Positions 63,149 through 64,000 of a DNA stretch of 64,000 nt are shown here, piece by piece (position 1 is the first letter of the stretch; each line of letters opens with the position of its first letter). This stretch comes from Nisaea acidiphila (lineage in GTDB: Bacteria; Pseudomonadota; Alphaproteobacteria; Thalassobaculales; Thalassobaculaceae). The notes under the pieces are model-generated. The model did not search any database, had not been told where the DNA came from, and saw only the letters and a list, made by a program, of their open reading frames with translations. The stretch covers positions 3,714,501 through 3,778,500 of the forward strand of contig NZ_CP102480.1 of NCBI RefSeq assembly GCF_024662015.1, written 5' to 3'. The translations under genes were made by a program, and so were the position numbers.

Positions 63149-63990
63149 GTGGCTCCTTCTTCGAGACCGTCGGGTCGGCAATCCGGCTGGAGCTGGTCTC
63201 CGCCCGAGGCTCCACGCCGCGCGAGGCCGGGACGGTGATGTATGTCTCCTCCGACCGCTCGGAAGGCACCATTGGCGGCGGACGGCTGGAATACATCGCC
63301 ATCGAGGCGGCGCGCGACATGTTGATTGCGGGCTCCGTGGAACGGCGCCTCGAATTGCCGCTCGGCCCGGAGATCGGGCAGTGCTGCGGCGGCCACGTGG
63401 CGATCAGCATGCTTCTGCTCGATGCCGGGGCGCTCGCACTCGAAGAGACGCGTCATGCCGAAGCCCGGAAACAGCTCCCGGCGGTCTATATTTTCGGCGC
63501 CGGTCATGTCGGCCGCGCCCTTGCGGCGGCCTGCGCGCTGTTGCCGGTGCACACTGTCCTGGTCGATGAGCGTGAGGCGGAATTAGAGGGTTGTTCGGCG
63601 CCGGTGCGCCGCTGCCTGACACCTTTGCCGGAGGCCGAGGTGCGCAGCGCGCCGCCCGGTAGCGCCTTTGTCGTCCTGACCCACGATCACGCGCTCGATT
63701 TCATTATCGCCGCTGAGGCGCTTATGCGCGGCGATGCGGCCTATGTCGGCATGATCGGCTCGAAGACCAAGCGGGCATCCTTCGAGCGCTGGTGTGCGAA
63801 AAGTAGCGCCCCGGTGGGCGATACCACACCGCTGGTCTGCCCGATCGGGGCGGCGGGCAGCGGCGACAAGCGCCCGGAAGTGATTGCCGCCTACGTCGCG
63901 GCGGAGGTGATCGCACGATTGACGGCGGCGCGGGAGCCGGGGGATGCTGCGGTGCAAAAAATAACCAGCGGGGGCGGGTTGCATGAGTGA
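63145..63990 (+). CDS. xdhC: xanthine dehydrogenase accessory protein XdhC
   Basis: Protein of 281 residues that binds the molybdenum cofactor, helps add the terminal sulfur and delivers it to XdhB. The N-terminal XdhC domain contains ARGSTPREAGTVMYV, GTIGGGRLEY and GQCCGGHVAI. The C-terminal Rossmann-like domain has YIFGAGHVGRALAAACALL and VGMIGSKTKRASFERW. Its ATG overlaps the xdhB stop by four bases, and its own stop overlaps the next gene start. Confidence 0.96.
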   Translation: MSGSFFETVGSAIRLELVSARGSTPREAGTVMYVSSDRSEGTIGGGRLEYIAIEAARDMLIAGSVERRLELPLGPEIGQCCGGHVAISMLLLDAGALALEETRHAEARKQLPAVYIFGAGHVGRALAAACALLPVHTVLVDEREAELEGCSAPVRRCLTPLPEAEVRSAPPGSAFVVLTHDHALDFIIAAEALMRGDAAYVGMIGSKTKRASFERWCAKSSAPVGDTTPLVCPIGAAGSGDKRPEVIAAYVAAEVIARLTAAREPGDAAVQKITSGGGLHE

Positions 63991-64000
63991 GGGGGCGACG
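63983..64000 (+). CDS. start of the next gene in the xdh operon (cut by window)
   Basis: ATG at 63983, eight bases before the end of xdhC, begins MSEGAT and runs off the window. Guanine deaminase (guaD) often follows xdhC in such operons, but six residues cannot identify it. Confidence 0.4.

Overview
The window looks like one continuous piece of chromosome from a free-living, metabolically versatile, high-GC alphaproteobacterium, most likely of the Rhodospirillales/Thalassobaculales type. The clues are a class II (B12-dependent) ribonucleotide reductase as the RNR, the conserved alphaproteobacterial block NDUFA12 - mlaD - DUF2155 - aat - accC - accB - aroQ, PAS_5 (DUF1457) proteins, and many MCP, MarR, PadR, LysR and XRE regulators. 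The assignment below class level is inference. I see no rRNA, tRNA, insertion sequence, phage gene or CRISPR array.

Layout. 1-4.2 kb: two paralogous Cache-type chemoreceptors (the first cut by the window edge) flanking a gene of unknown function. 4.5-9.9 kb: a Host_attach protein, nrdJ with an NrdR-type operator, and a LysE exporter. 9.9-16.2 kb: an RraA-like aldolase, the complex I / Mla / fatty-acid / shikimate housekeeping block, a PAS protein and a MarR regulator. 16.3-24 kb: 4-hydroxyphenylpyruvate dioxygenase behind a MarR-type operator, an MFS transporter, periplasmic DsbA-like and M48 proteins, a gamma-glutamyltransferase-like lipoprotein that seems to lack its nucleophile, and an aminotransferase. 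24-26.3 kb: a LysR regulator divergent from an iron-dependent alcohol dehydrogenase, in visibly lower-GC DNA. 26.4-36.2 kb: an RND efflux pair with its PadR repressor and two tandem operators, then an SDR / ThDP enzyme / orphan molybdopterin subunit operon. 36.3-47.8 kb: mixed metabolic and hypothetical genes, including an AtuA pair, an exonuclease, a second orphan molybdopterin subunit, a GST, a 1-Cys peroxiredoxin and a beta-hydroxyacid dehydrogenase.

47.9-52.7 kb is the most intriguing part. Two convergent operons encode a BchC-like MDR dehydrogenase, a PTPS/QueD-like protein with a rebuilt active site, a GT4 glycosyltransferase, a methyltransferase, a RibD C-terminal-type reductase and a creatininase/ArfB-type amidohydrolase. 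Together they look like a pathway for a glycosylated, methylated pterin- or pyrimidine-derived small molecule whose product I cannot name.

52.9-55.9 kb holds a secreted protein, a UbiH-family flavin hydroxylase and an XRE regulator. 56-64 kb is a purine-degradation locus with two divergent operons: puuE-uraD fusion / ureidoglycine aminohydrolase / allA on the minus strand, and uraH / xdhA / xdhB / xdhC / next gene (cut) on the plus strand. They cover xanthine to urate and 5-hydroxyisourate to ureidoglycolate. Urate oxidase and allantoate amidohydrolase are not in the window.
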